Below are positions 1 through 8,818 of a stretch of DNA of 64,000 nt, piece by piece. The position numbers were made by a program, and so were the translations under genes. The DNA lies in contig VISH01000002.1 in assembly GCA_007827375.1 (NCBI GenBank), positions 372,001 through 436,000 on the forward strand. Direction: 5' to 3'. This stretch comes from Alteromonadaceae bacterium 2753L.S.0a.02. Lineage in GTDB: Bacteria > Pseudomonadota > Gammaproteobacteria > Pseudomonadales > Cellvibrionaceae. Positions within the stretch are counted from its first letter, which is position 1. Each line of letters starts with the position of its first letter. The notes beneath the pieces are model-generated. The model was not told the origin of the DNA, did no database searches, and saw only the letters and a program-made list of their open reading frames with translations.

Positions 1-636
1 CACACCACCTCGGCCTTCGAGCAGAATTTACGGGCTATACCCTATCCGATTTACATGGGCTTGACCGGCTGGCGGGCGTTTTTTGTGCGCACTGCTGATT
101 TAGAGCGCTTTAGCAAAATCAAAACTCTCGAAGAATTGCAAAAATTTATCGCAGGACAGGGGAACAATTGGGCCGATAACGAAATACTCGAGCACAACGG
201 CCTATCGGTGGTGACTGCGGTAAATCGCGATAGTCTTTTTAAATTTTTAACGCTCAAACGAGTCGATTATTTTCCCCGTGGTTTGTACGAAATTGAGCGT
301 GAATATATGCTGTTTGCGCCGCAAAATATTGCGATCGAACCATCCATTATTTTGCGCTACCCCACCGCGACTTATCTGTTTGTGCCAAGGGAAAACGAAA
401 AACTGGCCCACGCCTTGACGGCTGGTTTTGAACGGGCTGTCAGCGATGGTTCATTTCAGGCCTTGTTAATGCGCGAGTTGGGTGTTCATCTAAAATTGTT
501 GAATCTCGATAAGCGCCGTATTCTGGATCTTGAAAATCCCTCTCACCCGGAATCGCTGCCGCTCAATCGGCCTGAGTTGTGGTTCGATCTCAATATGCTC
601 TACGATAATCAGCCTCCTATGACTGTCTCCCCCTAA
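1..636 (+). CDS. Periplasmic substrate-binding-like protein, 5' end outside window
   Basis: The reading frame is open from base 1 and ends at TAA 634-636, so the N-terminus (signal peptide and first lobe) lies outside the window. The first in-frame ATG (55) sits inside the protein and is not the true start. The visible 211 residues resemble the second half of the transporter substrate-binding (SBP_bac_3-like) proteins common in marine gammaproteobacteria: alternating hydrophobic strands, a segment like a ligand-binding lobe (VDYFPRGLYEI) and a C-terminal helix followed by LPLNRPELWFDLNML. No transporter permease is visible nearby, so it may be an orphan sensor or binding protein. The assignment rests on overall pattern and is moderate. 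Confidence 0.55.
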   Translation, partial: HTTSAFEQNLRAIPYPIYMGLTGWRAFFVRTADLERFSKIKTLEELQKFIAGQGNNWADNEILEHNGLSVVTAVNRDSLFKFLTLKRVDYFPRGLYEIEREYMLFAPQNIAIEPSIILRYPTATYLFVPRENEKLAHALTAGFERAVSDGSFQALLMRELGVHLKLLNLDKRRILDLENPSHPESLPLNRPELWFDLNMLYDNQPPMTVSP

Positions 637-753
637 TCTTCAACAAGCAGAAACAATTGTTTTGATGCTCATGGCGATCTAATTTAAGCCATTGAAATAT
701 CGCTGCCCTGAGAATTGCATTAAACTGCGAGAAACTTTTCAGCACTCTGCACA

Positions 754-1761
754 GTGGCAACGACTCGAAACAGATTTTCGCAAAGCCCAATTAAACCAAG
801 GTTATGGCTGCGCAGCCTATTAGTACTGCTGTGGTGTATAGCGTCACAGGCCACAGCGCAGGCCGGCAATAATGAACCGCTTCTGGGTAATTTCACGCTC
901 GGCGATTTGCGCACATCCGCTTTACTTTTTGTAAACAGTACAGCCTCGCCCGGAGTCGACAGCTCGCAATTGTACGTGAACGACGGCAGCCGGCTGTCTG
1001 AGATTGCTCGCTCGAGTTTGGGCTATGGTGGCGATATCACCGTTCGAGATACGGTCTGGGATTTTTACTGGGGTGCCGCGCTCTCTGTGGGCCATATCGA
1101 TGAAGATCTGGTGATCGAAGAAAATCTGCAGCAATACCAATTAATTGCGAGTCGCGATGTCACTTCTGTGAGAGGTTCCGTTGGAGCCAGCCTGATGTTG
1201 CTGGAGAGCCTGAAAATTCGTCCTTTTTTTAGTCTGTATTATTCGGATTACACAGCGCAAAGCGTGCTGGCCGATGGTACCTCAGTGGTATGGCCGGCAC
1301 CGGGCAATCTAGGCGCATTCCATTCCAGCGAAGCCCACGCACTAACATCGGCCGGTAGTTTGGAACTGGATTGGCAGCACTGGTTTAACCGCTATCAGTG
1401 GCGTTTAAGTGGGCAATACAACCTCGCATATACCGATTTTTACAGCGAAAAAAGCCCTCATCTGGATACCTGGGGGTGGAATGCGATTGCGTTTGCGAAA
1501 GCCCGATTGAGCGGTGCTACGCCCTGGCAGACTTGGCAGCGTGACTGGAGGTGGTTTGCCTATTCCAATTACACCAATTACATCGATCAACCGAAATCAG
1601 CTTTGGGCTTCACCCGATTTCTGGAAACCGGACTGGGTATTGAATTGATGTTGAACCTCAAACCACTCGATTGGTTTGGGTTTCGCGCTATCGGATTCAA
1701 AGCGGGTTATATCGTTGGCGATAACGTTACCGGTTTTAACATTGGCATGGTGATGCGATGA
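754..1761 (+). CDS. Outer-membrane beta-barrel protein (solitary autotransporter-like barrel)
   Basis: The 335-residue protein starts at GTG 754. Its N-terminus is basic, then comes a hydrophobic stretch ending in a likely signal-peptidase site near SQATAQA-GN. The mature part is rich in alternating aromatic and polar residues typical of beta strands (for example WQHWFNRYQWRLSGQYNLAY). It ends in a barrel-like strand, FNIGMVMR. This suits the solitary outer-membrane autotransporter-like barrel group (Omp_AT type), which has no passenger domain. Its stop overlaps the start of the following lipoprotein gene by 4 bases (ATGA), implying translational coupling and perhaps a shared envelope role. 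The family name is inferred from pattern; the outer-membrane location is better supported. Confidence 0.6.
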   Translation: MATTRNRFSQSPIKPRLWLRSLLVLLWCIASQATAQAGNNEPLLGNFTLGDLRTSALLFVNSTASPGVDSSQLYVNDGSRLSEIARSSLGYGGDITVRDTVWDFYWGAALSVGHIDEDLVIEENLQQYQLIASRDVTSVRGSVGASLMLLESLKIRPFFSLYYSDYTAQSVLADGTSVVWPAPGNLGAFHSSEAHALTSAGSLELDWQHWFNRYQWRLSGQYNLAYTDFYSEKSPHLDTWGWNAIAFAKARLSGATPWQTWQRDWRWFAYSNYTNYIDQPKSALGFTRFLETGLGIELMLNLKPLDWFGFRAIGFKAGYIVGDNVTGFNIGMVMR

Positions 1762-2180
1762 GGTTTTGCGCTTTGCTTGTGTCGCTATTACTTTGCAGCT
1801 GTGTACAACAGCCACCGCTAAAACTGGGCGATGGCCAGATTTATCTGCGCAGTTCTTACCCAATGATAAAACTGGATGGTGCTGCTACGCCGAATTTTTA
1901 TCGCATCACCACAGCTGCTGGGCGTCACCAGCTTACAGTACGTTACAAAACTGTGTTGCGAACCTACCTGTGTGAATTCGACTGGCAAGCCGAAGCCGGG
2001 CAGGTGTATGAAGTGGTTCGAGACAACCAGGCAGACCCCCTAACGCTGTATCGTTGGACGCGTGTCAATGCGCTGTGGGCCAGTCGCACTCAGGCGCGGG
2101 CACCCAACGCTTGCCGTTTAGAAAATAGGGAGCCTGGCAGCGCCGCAAAATCACCTGGTAGTTCAGTGCAAACCCATTAA
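1758..2180 (+). CDS. Small predicted lipoprotein coupled to the barrel gene
   Basis: The protein has 140 residues. A short signal peptide ends in a lipobox (LLLCSC, lipidated Cys about residue 15), indicating membrane anchoring after type II signal peptidase. The remainder contains a beta-rich stretch (ITTAAGRHQLTVRYKT) that resembles small periplasmic domains in which a peptide is displayed on strands, then a low-complexity Ala/Pro/Ser tail. No family is recognised. Its ATG overlaps the stop of the barrel gene, so the two probably form one transcript and the lipoprotein may assist or cap the barrel; this is an inference from coupling only. Confidence 0.6.
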   Translation: MRFCALLVSLLLCSCVQQPPLKLGDGQIYLRSSYPMIKLDGAATPNFYRITTAAGRHQLTVRYKTVLRTYLCEFDWQAEAGQVYEVVRDNQADPLTLYRWTRVNALWASRTQARAPNACRLENREPGSAAKSPGSSVQTH

Positions 2181-2243
2181 GTTCGTCTTTGAATGCGTTA
2201 GTGATGGTTTAACGTTCAGCAGTATCACACAAGGAGTATCTCC

Positions 2244-4943
2244 ATGAAGTGGTTTAATCTCTCGGCAGATGCCGTCATCGAGCAACAACAAACCAATCTC
2301 GAACGAGGTCTTGCAAGTGATCAAGTACAGCAACGGTTGCGGGAATTTGGGCCCAATCAATTAGCGGAAACTGCACAAGTTTCAGCGTTTATGTTGTTCC
2401 TTATGCAGTTTAAAAATCCGATGCTGATTATTTTAATGATTGGCGGTTTGCTGTCGGGTTTGGGCGGGCATTTGGTAGATGCGATCGCAATCGTGGTGAT
2501 CGTGATCGCTAACGCGTTAATTACCTTTCTCCAGGAAATGGGTGCAAAAAAATCTCTCGACGCGTTGCGGGAAATGGGTGCCCCGAACGCCATGGTTTTG
2601 CGCGATGGCGAATGGCAACAATTGCCTGTGAAAGAACTGGTGCCGGGCGATGTAATTCGGCTCAACACCGGGGATGTGGTTGGTGCCGATATCCGCTTGT
2701 TGCAGGCCAACCAATTGCAAATCGATGAATCGGCACTGACTGGCGAATCGGAACCGGCTGAAAAAAATAACGAGCTCTTGCATGCGCCGGAACTCGGCGT
2801 TGGTGATCGCATCAATATGGCGTTTATGAGCACCCTCGTTGCTGCTGGTAATGGACTGGGTGTTGTTGTGTCTACAGGCATGGATACCGAAGTGGGCCAT
2901 ATCGCGCATCTAATGCAAAGTGCTGAAGTCGTAGAGACTCCTATGCAACGCCGCTTAAATACGCTTTCGCACGCGCTGATTGGCGTTGCGGTGGCAGCTG
3001 TGGCGGTGGTGGTGGGCATTGGTATCTACAACGGTGCCGATTGGCTGGAAATGTTGCAAACAGCCATATCATTAAGTGTCGCAGCCATACCGGAAGGTTT
3101 GCCCACGATTATTACCATTGTGCTCACCATGGGCGCGAAACAAATGGCACAGCATAACGCGCGGGTTCGGCAATTGGCCTCGGTTGAAACCCTGGGGTCG
3201 ACGACCGTCATCTGCTCCGATAAAACCGGTACGCTTACCCAAAACCAAATGCAGGTGGTTGCCTATTGGAGCGGTGGTCGAACTTTTACTGTGACCGGTC
3301 AGGGCTTTGAGCCTGTTGGACGTTTTATAGATGAAAACGACAATGAGCTCGATCTTGAAGAAACCACCGAATTAAAATATGGGCTGATTATTTCTGCCAT
3401 TTGTAACGACGCTCAACTGCAACAAAAAGACGGCAATTACACGGTTCAGGGTAACCCTACCGAGGGTGCGCTGGTGGTGGCGGGCACCAAGGTGGGTATC
3501 TATCGCGAAGCCCTCTACGAAGAAGGCTTTCAACTGATAAAAAGTTTTCCGTTTGATTCCACCCGCAAAATGGCCAGTTCAATCATTCGCGGGCCGCTGG
3601 GCCGCTATTGGCTTATCGCCAAGGGTGCACCGGATGTATTACTGAAGCGTAGCGACAAAATTTATTGGAATGACGAAGCACGGCCGCTTAACAAACATTA
3701 TCAACAGTATATTCAAGACGGCATCGATAACTTCGGTAAGCGCGCATTACGCACACTGGCGCTGGCTTTTGTGGAAATCAGCGAAAGCGACATCGAAAAA
3801 TCTCAGCAAGATCACGAGCAGGGCCTTACCTTTTTGGCAATGCACGGCATTATTGATCCGCCACGTCCGGAGGTGGTTGAAGCGGTGGCACAGTGTACCG
3901 ACGCAGGTATTCGCACCGTTATGATCACCGGCGACCACGCTGCAACCGCACAGGCTATCGCCAGTGAGCTGGGCATAAGGCGCAGTGACCAAGAGCTGGT
4001 GATTACCGGCCCTCAGTTAGAGGAAATCAGCGATCGCAAGTTGCGTGAATTAGCACCGCAAACCAGTGTATTTGCACGAGTTTCACCAGAGCACAAACAG
4101 CGCATCGTAAAAGCCTTACAATCCAACAACGAAGTGGTTGCGATGACCGGCGATGGTGTTAACGATGCTCCGGCGTTGCGTAACGCCGATATCGGTGTGG
4201 CCATGGGAATCGCGGGCACCCAGGTCGCGAAGGATTCCGCCGATCTGGTCTTACTGGATGATAATTTTTCAACGATTGTAAGCGCAGTGCGCGAGGGTCG
4301 AAGAATTTACGATAATTTGCGTAAATATTTACGTGCGGGTTTAACGGCCAACGTATCGGAAGTGAGTTGTGTGCTGTTTGCCTTTCTGCTAATGGCCAAC
4401 GACCCTTTGGTGCCTCTTACTGCACTGATGATTTTATGGATTAATATGCTTGCCGATGCGCTGCCCAGCCTGTGTTTAGGATGGGAAAAAGCCGAAGCCG
4501 ACTTAATGACCCGCACTCCTCGCAAGCGCGATGAAAGTTTTTTCAGCGATGGTTTGGGAGCGCGCATTTTAGTACGAGGCCTAACCCATGGCTGGATTAT
4601 CTATGCCATGTTTCACTTGGTATTGTCTCGGGGTTACGAGCTGGCGTATGCGCAAACCGTGGCTTTTGTTACGCTAATTTTCATCCAGAATTTTCACCTG
4701 CTGGATGCCCGCAGTTTCAAAAGTATTTACCGTTTGAACCCATTTGAAAATACGCTGCTGATCGCAGTTTTGGTGGTGGCCAGCGGTGCCTCCCTCGCTT
4801 TGGTATTTTCGCCGGTGGGCAGTTTTTTGTTAGGCACCGTGCCCATTTCGATAAAGCACCTTTTGATGACGGTCGCTATAGCGGCATTACCAACCTTTGT
4901 GTTGTCGGGTGTTAAAGAATTATTTGGCGTTAAATGGTTGTAA
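2244..4943 (+). CDS. P2-type cation-transporting ATPase (Ca2+-ATPase-like)
   Basis: The 899-residue P-type ATPase starts at ATG 2244 behind AAGGAG. Domains in order: an N-terminal cation-ATPase region; M1-M2; an actuator with LTGES; M3-M4 with the ion-site motif PEGLP; a phosphorylation domain with DKTGTLT (Asp326); a nucleotide-binding domain; the hinge MTGDGVNDAP; and a C-terminal six-helix transport domain. M4 PEGLP, M5 with NVSE and M6 with NMLAD resemble P2A calcium pumps (SERCA/PMR1-like) rather than heavy-metal P1B pumps. There is no HMA domain or CPC. It probably exports Ca2+ or a similar hard cation from the cytoplasm; the exact ion cannot be read from the sequence. The next gene, 25 bases downstream on the same strand, may be cotranscribed. 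Confidence 0.9.
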   Translation: MKWFNLSADAVIEQQQTNLERGLASDQVQQRLREFGPNQLAETAQVSAFMLFLMQFKNPMLIILMIGGLLSGLGGHLVDAIAIVVIVIANALITFLQEMGAKKSLDALREMGAPNAMVLRDGEWQQLPVKELVPGDVIRLNTGDVVGADIRLLQANQLQIDESALTGESEPAEKNNELLHAPELGVGDRINMAFMSTLVAAGNGLGVVVSTGMDTEVGHIAHLMQSAEVVETPMQRRLNTLSHALIGVAVAAVAVVVGIGIYNGADWLEMLQTAISLSVAAIPEGLPTIITIVLTMGAKQMAQHNARVRQLASVETLGSTTVICSDKTGTLTQNQMQVVAYWSGGRTFTVTGQGFEPVGRFIDENDNELDLEETTELKYGLIISAICNDAQLQQKDGNYTVQGNPTEGALVVAGTKVGIYREALYEEGFQLIKSFPFDSTRKMASSIIRGPLGRYWLIAKGAPDVLLKRSDKIYWNDEARPLNKHYQQYIQDGIDNFGKRALRTLALAFVEISESDIEKSQQDHEQGLTFLAMHGIIDPPRPEVVEAVAQCTDAGIRTVMITGDHAATAQAIASELGIRRSDQELVITGPQLEEISDRKLRELAPQTSVFARVSPEHKQRIVKALQSNNEVVAMTGDGVNDAPALRNADIGVAMGIAGTQVAKDSADLVLLDDNFSTIVSAVREGRRIYDNLRKYLRAGLTANVSEVSCVLFAFLLMANDPLVPLTALMILWINMLADALPSLCLGWEKAEADLMTRTPRKRDESFFSDGLGARILVRGLTHGWIIYAMFHLVLSRGYELAYAQTVAFVTLIFIQNFHLLDARSFKSIYRLNPFENTLLIAVLVVASGASLALVFSPVGSFLLGTVPISIKHLLMTVAIAALPTFVLSGVKELFGVKWL

Positions 4944-4968
4944 TTTTATCAATGAAAAAGGAGTTACT

Positions 4969-5628
4969 ATGAACGTTAAAATTGTTGTTGGTTTAATTGT
5001 TGGTGCCGGTTTGCTCGCCGGTTGTAATCAAAAGAACGCACAGGAGGAGACTCAGGAAAGCGCAAAACCACTTGCCGAGAAAGTTGTTCCCAAGGCTGAA
5101 GTGAAAACAGATGTGGAGGTGGTGGAGCATACCGATAAACCCGGTGTCACTTACAATCAGGTGCACACGCTAACTTCGGAAGTGCTGGCAGTCGACTTGG
5201 ATACCCGCACCGTAATTCTTGCCGATAGCGAAGGTGGCCCGGTGGAGTTTGAAGTGGGCGATGAAGTGCGTAATCTGGCTCAGGTGAGCGCTGGTGACAA
5301 GCTTTCTGTGGAATATCTCAATACAGTGAACATCGAGCTGGTACCGCAAGCCATGCAGCCGATGTCGGCAGGTACGACTGAAACGGCGCGTGCGGCTGAA
5401 GGGGAAATGCCCGGTGCTGCGCAGATGAATCAAACGGTGGATGTGTTTCAAGTAACGGAGATTAATATTGAAGACAATACCTTCAAATTAAAAAATTCTG
5501 CCGGCGAAGAAAATCAGTATATTGCCCGCAATCCTGAAAATCTTAAAAAAGCCAAGGTGGGAGATTCGGTTGTGATCACTACCACAGAAGCGATGGCGAT
5601 TGGGGTGACCAAGCTCGCTGCTGAGTAA
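4969..5628 (+). CDS. Predicted lipoprotein with two related domains
   Basis: The start at 4969 is preferred because AAAAGGAG lies just upstream and the protein then begins with a clean lipoprotein signal peptide (lipobox LLAGC). An upstream in-frame start at 4897 would overlap the ATPase and add non-signal residues. The mature 200 residues begin with an acidic/Lys linker. Two stretches of similar design follow: V-x-x-(V/I)-(D/N)-(L/I)-(D/E)-x-(R/N)-T, a strand with a Gly turn, then a Gly-Asp turn (SAGDKLSV and KVGDSVVI). This suggests an internal duplication of a small beta-barrel fold. No family name is assigned. It follows the cation ATPase by 25 bases, so a shared transcript is likely. Confidence 0.7.
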   Translation: MNVKIVVGLIVGAGLLAGCNQKNAQEETQESAKPLAEKVVPKAEVKTDVEVVEHTDKPGVTYNQVHTLTSEVLAVDLDTRTVILADSEGGPVEFEVGDEVRNLAQVSAGDKLSVEYLNTVNIELVPQAMQPMSAGTTETARAAEGEMPGAAQMNQTVDVFQVTEINIEDNTFKLKNSAGEENQYIARNPENLKKAKVGDSVVITTTEAMAIGVTKLAAE

Positions 5629-5648
5629 CTGCTGGTTAGCCAGATTAT

Positions 5649-5706
5649 CCATGGCCTTGCGTACTAAACGATGCTGGTCCCTAGCACAGAGTGGTTAAGG
5701 CCATGG
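5649..5706. repeat. 10-bp inverted repeat between convergent genes
   Basis: CCATGGCCTT (5649-5658) is perfectly complemented by AAGGCCATGG (5697-5706), with 38 bases between that hold a smaller GCTG...CAGC-type element. It lies where the lipoprotein (ending 5628) and the kinase (ending 5681, minus strand) converge, and its right arm is inside the kinase 3' end. There is no T-run, so it may be a weak bidirectional terminator or a transcript-stabilising stem. Confidence 0.4.
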
Positions 5707-7105
5707 GGTGGTTGTTGGAACGCTGATAAAAATATATTTTGAATTCTGTGCGTTCGACATTAGATTCAACCGTTATTTTTCCGCGGTGCGCTGAAATAAT
5801 CGATTTTACTATTGCCAACCCAAGCCCCGCGCCTTCGTTATTGCGTTGTCGGGATGGGTCGACTCGATAAAAACGGTCAAAGATCTTTTGCAAGTGATTT
5901 TCAGGGATCGGGGCCCCCGGGTTTGCGATACACACTGTAATTGCCTCCGGGGTGTCGGCCAAGGCAATACGAACGTTGCCGCCCCGAGGTGTATGGCGAA
6001 TCGCGTTCGATAATAAGTTTGAGAGTGCACGCCGTATTAACGCCCGATCGGCATTTAGTAAAGGCGCGGAACCGCGCAGGCTGAGTGTCAATTGCTTTTC
6101 TGCTGCAAGCGCATCAAAAAAATCGAACAACTCCTGTACTTCCTCCACAAGATTCAACGGAACCATTTCGAGTTTTATTAAATCATTATCGCTCTTGGCA
6201 AGCCACAACATATCTCCCACCATTTTCGCGAGACGTTCCTGCTCCTCCAGACTGGAGTAAAGCAATTCACGGTATTCCTCCGTGGTTCGTGGTTTATTCA
6301 GTACCACTTGTGTATGTGTAATGATGTTAGTTAAAGGTGTACGTAATTCATGGGCGAGGTCTGATGAAAAGTGTGAAAGTCTTACGAAGCCTTCTTCAAG
6401 TCGGGCAATCATGTGGTTGAACGATAACACCAGTTCTTTCAGTTCGAAAGGCACCGATGCCGGCTCGAGTCGAATATCGAGTTTGTCGGTTTGTACCTGC
6501 TGAATACTTTTGGAAAGACTTCTCAAGGGCAAATGGCCCTGGTAAATTCCGAACCAGGCCGCGACCAGAGTAACGGCGCCCGTCGCCAGCATGATTAAAA
6601 ACAGACTGCGACGAAATGTTGTTAAAAAGCGCTTGTGGAATTCCATATCAAGAGCGATAAGGGTTGGAAAAACAGTGCTTCCCAGCGTCACAGTTGTGGC
6701 TATGCCGCGATAACTTTTCGCGTTACTTTCCCAAGTTTCAACAATGTGGGTATGTTTCTTATCGATAGCAGTGGGTATTTCCAATTCTTTCCAAAAATGT
6801 GTGCCAGCAGAGCGGTAAATGAGGCGCCCACTGGCGTCGCTTACCTGGAAATAGACACCGTGATGACCAACCACGGCTTGCTTGAGAGCCTCTCCAAGCG
6901 CTTCGTTAGCTTGTGTGGCACGCTCGAGAGTGGATTGGATGGAGCTTTGAATGACCTCAAGCTCGTCGCTGTCCTGTTCCATAAAGTGGTGCTGAATAGC
7001 AGAGAGAATTAGACGACCGCTCAGAGCGAGACTGAAGCCAGTCGCAAGCATGACAAATAGCAGTACGCGCAACGTGAGGGATATGGGTCGTTTAGGTTTC
7101 GACAT
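5681..7105 (-). CDS. Heavy-metal sensor histidine kinase (CusS/CopS-like)
   Basis: The 474-residue inner-membrane kinase has TM1 near residues 10-36, a periplasmic sensor of about 125 residues, TM2 near 166-188, HAMP, a HisKA domain with SDLAHELRTPLT (phospho-acceptor His252), and an HATPase domain with an N-box (LSNLLSNAIRHTPRGG) and G-boxes (GAGLGLAIVKS). Length and layout match the heavy-metal sensor kinase family (CusS/CopS/CzcS). Its start overlaps the response-regulator end by 14 bases, so the pair is translationally coupled, regulator first. Lying beside copper-handling genes, it most likely senses periplasmic Cu(I)/Ag(I); the metal itself is inferred from context. Confidence 0.9.
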   Translation of the reverse strand: MSKPKRPISLTLRVLLFVMLATGFSLALSGRLILSAIQHHFMEQDSDELEVIQSSIQSTLERATQANEALGEALKQAVVGHHGVYFQVSDASGRLIYRSAGTHFWKELEIPTAIDKKHTHIVETWESNAKSYRGIATTVTLGSTVFPTLIALDMEFHKRFLTTFRRSLFLIMLATGAVTLVAAWFGIYQGHLPLRSLSKSIQQVQTDKLDIRLEPASVPFELKELVLSFNHMIARLEEGFVRLSHFSSDLAHELRTPLTNIITHTQVVLNKPRTTEEYRELLYSSLEEQERLAKMVGDMLWLAKSDNDLIKLEMVPLNLVEEVQELFDFFDALAAEKQLTLSLRGSAPLLNADRALIRRALSNLLSNAIRHTPRGGNVRIALADTPEAITVCIANPGAPIPENHLQKIFDRFYRVDPSRQRNNEGAGLGLAIVKSIISAHRGKITVESNVERTEFKIYFYQRSNNHPMALTTLC

Positions 7106-7784
7106 CGTTGTGCTCGGCCTCCAACTTGTACCCCATACCGCGCACCGTGTGAATTAATTTTGGATTGAAGTCGTCATCTATTTTGCGCCGCAAACGGCGT
7201 ATTGCAACATCAATGACATTGGTATCACTATCGAAATTCATATCCCACACCTGCGATGCAATTAGGCTTCGTGGTAACACTTCACCTTCACGGCGCACCA
7301 GCAGTTCGAGGAGGCAGAATTCCTTGTGGCTGAGAGCAATGGCCTGACCCGCACGCTGTGCGCGATGCTTGCGCAGATCCAATTCGAGATCTGCCACCTG
7401 TAAGCGATTTGTTAATAATGGCGCGCAGCCACGACGCAGCAGCGTGCGTACCCGGGCCAATAATTCCGAGAAGGCAAAGGGTTTTACCAGATAGTCATCT
7501 GCGCCCAATTCGAGCCCTTTAACACGATCTTCCACGCTATCCAAAGCAGTCAAAAACAATACAGGCGTCTGACGCTGTGAATCGCGTAGAGATTGCACAA
7601 TTCGCCAGCCGTCAACATCGGGCAGCATGATATCCAGAATGATGAGGTCAAAGTTTTCGGTCATGGCAAGATGGTGGCCGTCCAGACCGTTACGCGCCAA
7701 TTGGGTGATAAAACCCGCTTCATTCAACCCCTGGGCTAAATAATCTCCAGTTTTTCGTTCATCTTCTACGATTAACAGCCGCAC
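7092..7784 (-). CDS. Heavy-metal response regulator, OmpR family (CusR/CopR-like)
   Basis: The 230-residue regulator has an N-terminal receiver domain with the acidic pair E7/D8, phospho-acceptor Asp51 (LIILDIMLPD), Thr79 and Lys101 (KPFAF). A C-terminal winged-helix domain ends with DVAIRRLRRKIDDDF and VRGMGYKLE, typical of the heavy-metal response regulator subgroup. It is the first gene of the kinase pair. It is transcribed divergently from the His/Met-rich protein gene, and a CusR-box-like palindrome lies in the 162-bp gap. It therefore probably activates both directions on metal stress and autoregulates. Confidence 0.92.
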   Translation of the reverse strand: MRLLIVEDERKTGDYLAQGLNEAGFITQLARNGLDGHHLAMTENFDLIILDIMLPDVDGWRIVQSLRDSQRQTPVLFLTALDSVEDRVKGLELGADDYLVKPFAFSELLARVRTLLRRGCAPLLTNRLQVADLELDLRKHRAQRAGQAIALSHKEFCLLELLVRREGEVLPRSLIASQVWDMNFDSDTNVIDVAIRRLRRKIDDDFNPKLIHTVRGMGYKLEAEHNDVET

Positions 7785-7849
7785 AGCATGCTCCTTGGTT
7801 GGTGCGAGTAGAGTTTAGTGGATTTGGTCGGGAGCGAACATGACCTGTA

Positions 7850-7867
7850 CATTACAAAATTGTCATG
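7850..7867. promoter_or_regulatory. CusR/CopR-box-like palindrome
   Basis: CATTACAAAATTGTCATG is an 18-bp imperfect palindrome with one mismatched pair. It resembles the known CusR/CopR recognition box, in which TGACAA and TTGTCA half-sites flank a two-base centre. It lies 66 bases upstream of the response-regulator start and 80 bases upstream of the His/Met-rich gene, a suitable place for a shared divergent operator. Confidence 0.6.
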
Positions 7868-7946
7868 TTTGGGTCATGCATCGGTCAGATGTCGGGGCGT
7901 AGGCTTCGTGGTAATCACTTAAAGACTGACTCAGAGGGTGTTAATT

Positions 7947-8261
7947 ATGTCGAAGAAAATTCTAGCAGGGATAGCAGCTACCACTTTAATTATTGCAGTT
8001 TCTGCGCAGGCGCATGATCAGGGCGAACATACACCGGGTGCGCCAACTCCGAATTGTGAAAAAATGAAAACCATGGACCACTCCAAAATGGATATGGATG
8101 ACGCGGTGATGCAGGCCATGATGAAGCAATGCGCTGCTGTCGAGCAGCATCACCATACTACAGCCAACAAGGAGGAAATGGCGATGCATCACGACCATCA
8201 GAAAATGATGGAGATGCATTCCAGCGCCTCATCCGAAGAGCACGGTAAACACAACGACTAA
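7947..8261 (+). CDS. His/Met-rich periplasmic copper-binding protein
   Basis: The 104-residue protein starts at ATG 7947, supported by AGAGGG eight bases upstream; a GTG nine bases earlier is less likely. A signal peptide ends near VSAQA-HD. The mature 80 residues carry about 12 His, 12 Met and 2 Cys in clusters such as MDHSKMDMDD, QHHHTT and MHHDHQKMMEMH. This is typical of periplasmic proteins that buffer Cu(I) or Ag(I) through thioether and imidazole ligands, as in CopC/CopK/SilE-type proteins, but no exact family is recognised. It is the first gene divergent from the CusR-like regulator, so metal induction is likely. Confidence 0.75.
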   Translation: MSKKILAGIAATTLIIAVSAQAHDQGEHTPGAPTPNCEKMKTMDHSKMDMDDAVMQAMMKQCAAVEQHHHTTANKEEMAMHHDHQKMMEMHSSASSEEHGKHND

Positions 8262-8269
8262 CAGCGAGT

Positions 8270-8818
8270 GTGGTGGTGATTCGCAACACGATAGTTATGG
8301 TGACAATTGTATTTTTGGTCGTTGTTTTGGCTGCGGCGCTTTGGTTGTATTCCGGTATTTATCCCATCGGTGCCGACGAGCAGCATTACCGACTTACTTA
8401 TGCAGTACTTGAACTATTGCGCGAACGATCAATTGCTCGCGCTGCACAGACGATAGTACCGCCGCAGGACTTGGATCAGCCGGAGCGTCTCCTCGCGGGG
8501 GGGGCTGATTACAATGAAATGTGCGCGCAGTGCCACTTGAAGCCGGGTAAAACGCAGAGTGATTTCTCATTGGGCTTGTACCCGGCACCGCCGAATTTAA
8601 CGCTGGCGGATGACTCTTCCGGCCACGATAAGCAAGTTGTACGGCGACGCTTTTGGACGATTAAACACGGCATCAAGGCCTCGGGTATGCCAGCCTGGAA
8701 ATTTGGGCATAACGACGAAAGAATATGGAATATGGTCGCTTTTCTTCAGCGCTTGCCCGAGCTTTCCCCTGAGCAGTATCAGATCATTACAACTAGATTC
8801 ACCAAATCTCACGATTAG
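8270..8818 (+). CDS. Membrane-anchored monohaem cytochrome c
   Basis: The 182-residue protein has one N-terminal transmembrane segment (about residues 5-27) and a periplasmic cytochrome c domain. Its CAQCH haem-attachment motif is Cys85/Cys88/His89, and the likely axial Met140 is in ASGMPAWK. Such proteins occur in copper-resistance clusters, perhaps passing electrons to or from periplasmic copper proteins. It follows the His/Met-rich gene by 8 bases and is probably cotranscribed. The start is uncertain: three consecutive GTG codons (8270, 8273, 8276) and a nearby ATG are all possible and none has a strong ribosome site. Confidence 0.8.
   Translation: MVVIRNTIVMVTIVFLVVVLAAALWLYSGIYPIGADEQHYRLTYAVLELLRERSIARAAQTIVPPQDLDQPERLLAGGADYNEMCAQCHLKPGKTQSDFSLGLYPAPPNLTLADDSSGHDKQVVRRRFWTIKHGIKASGMPAWKFGHNDERIWNMVAFLQRLPELSPEQYQIITTRFTKSHD

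Noticed and set aside
4897..4968. Upstream extension of the lipoprotein start
   Set aside because: It overlaps the ATPase and gives no signal sequence; a good ribosome site precedes 4969.
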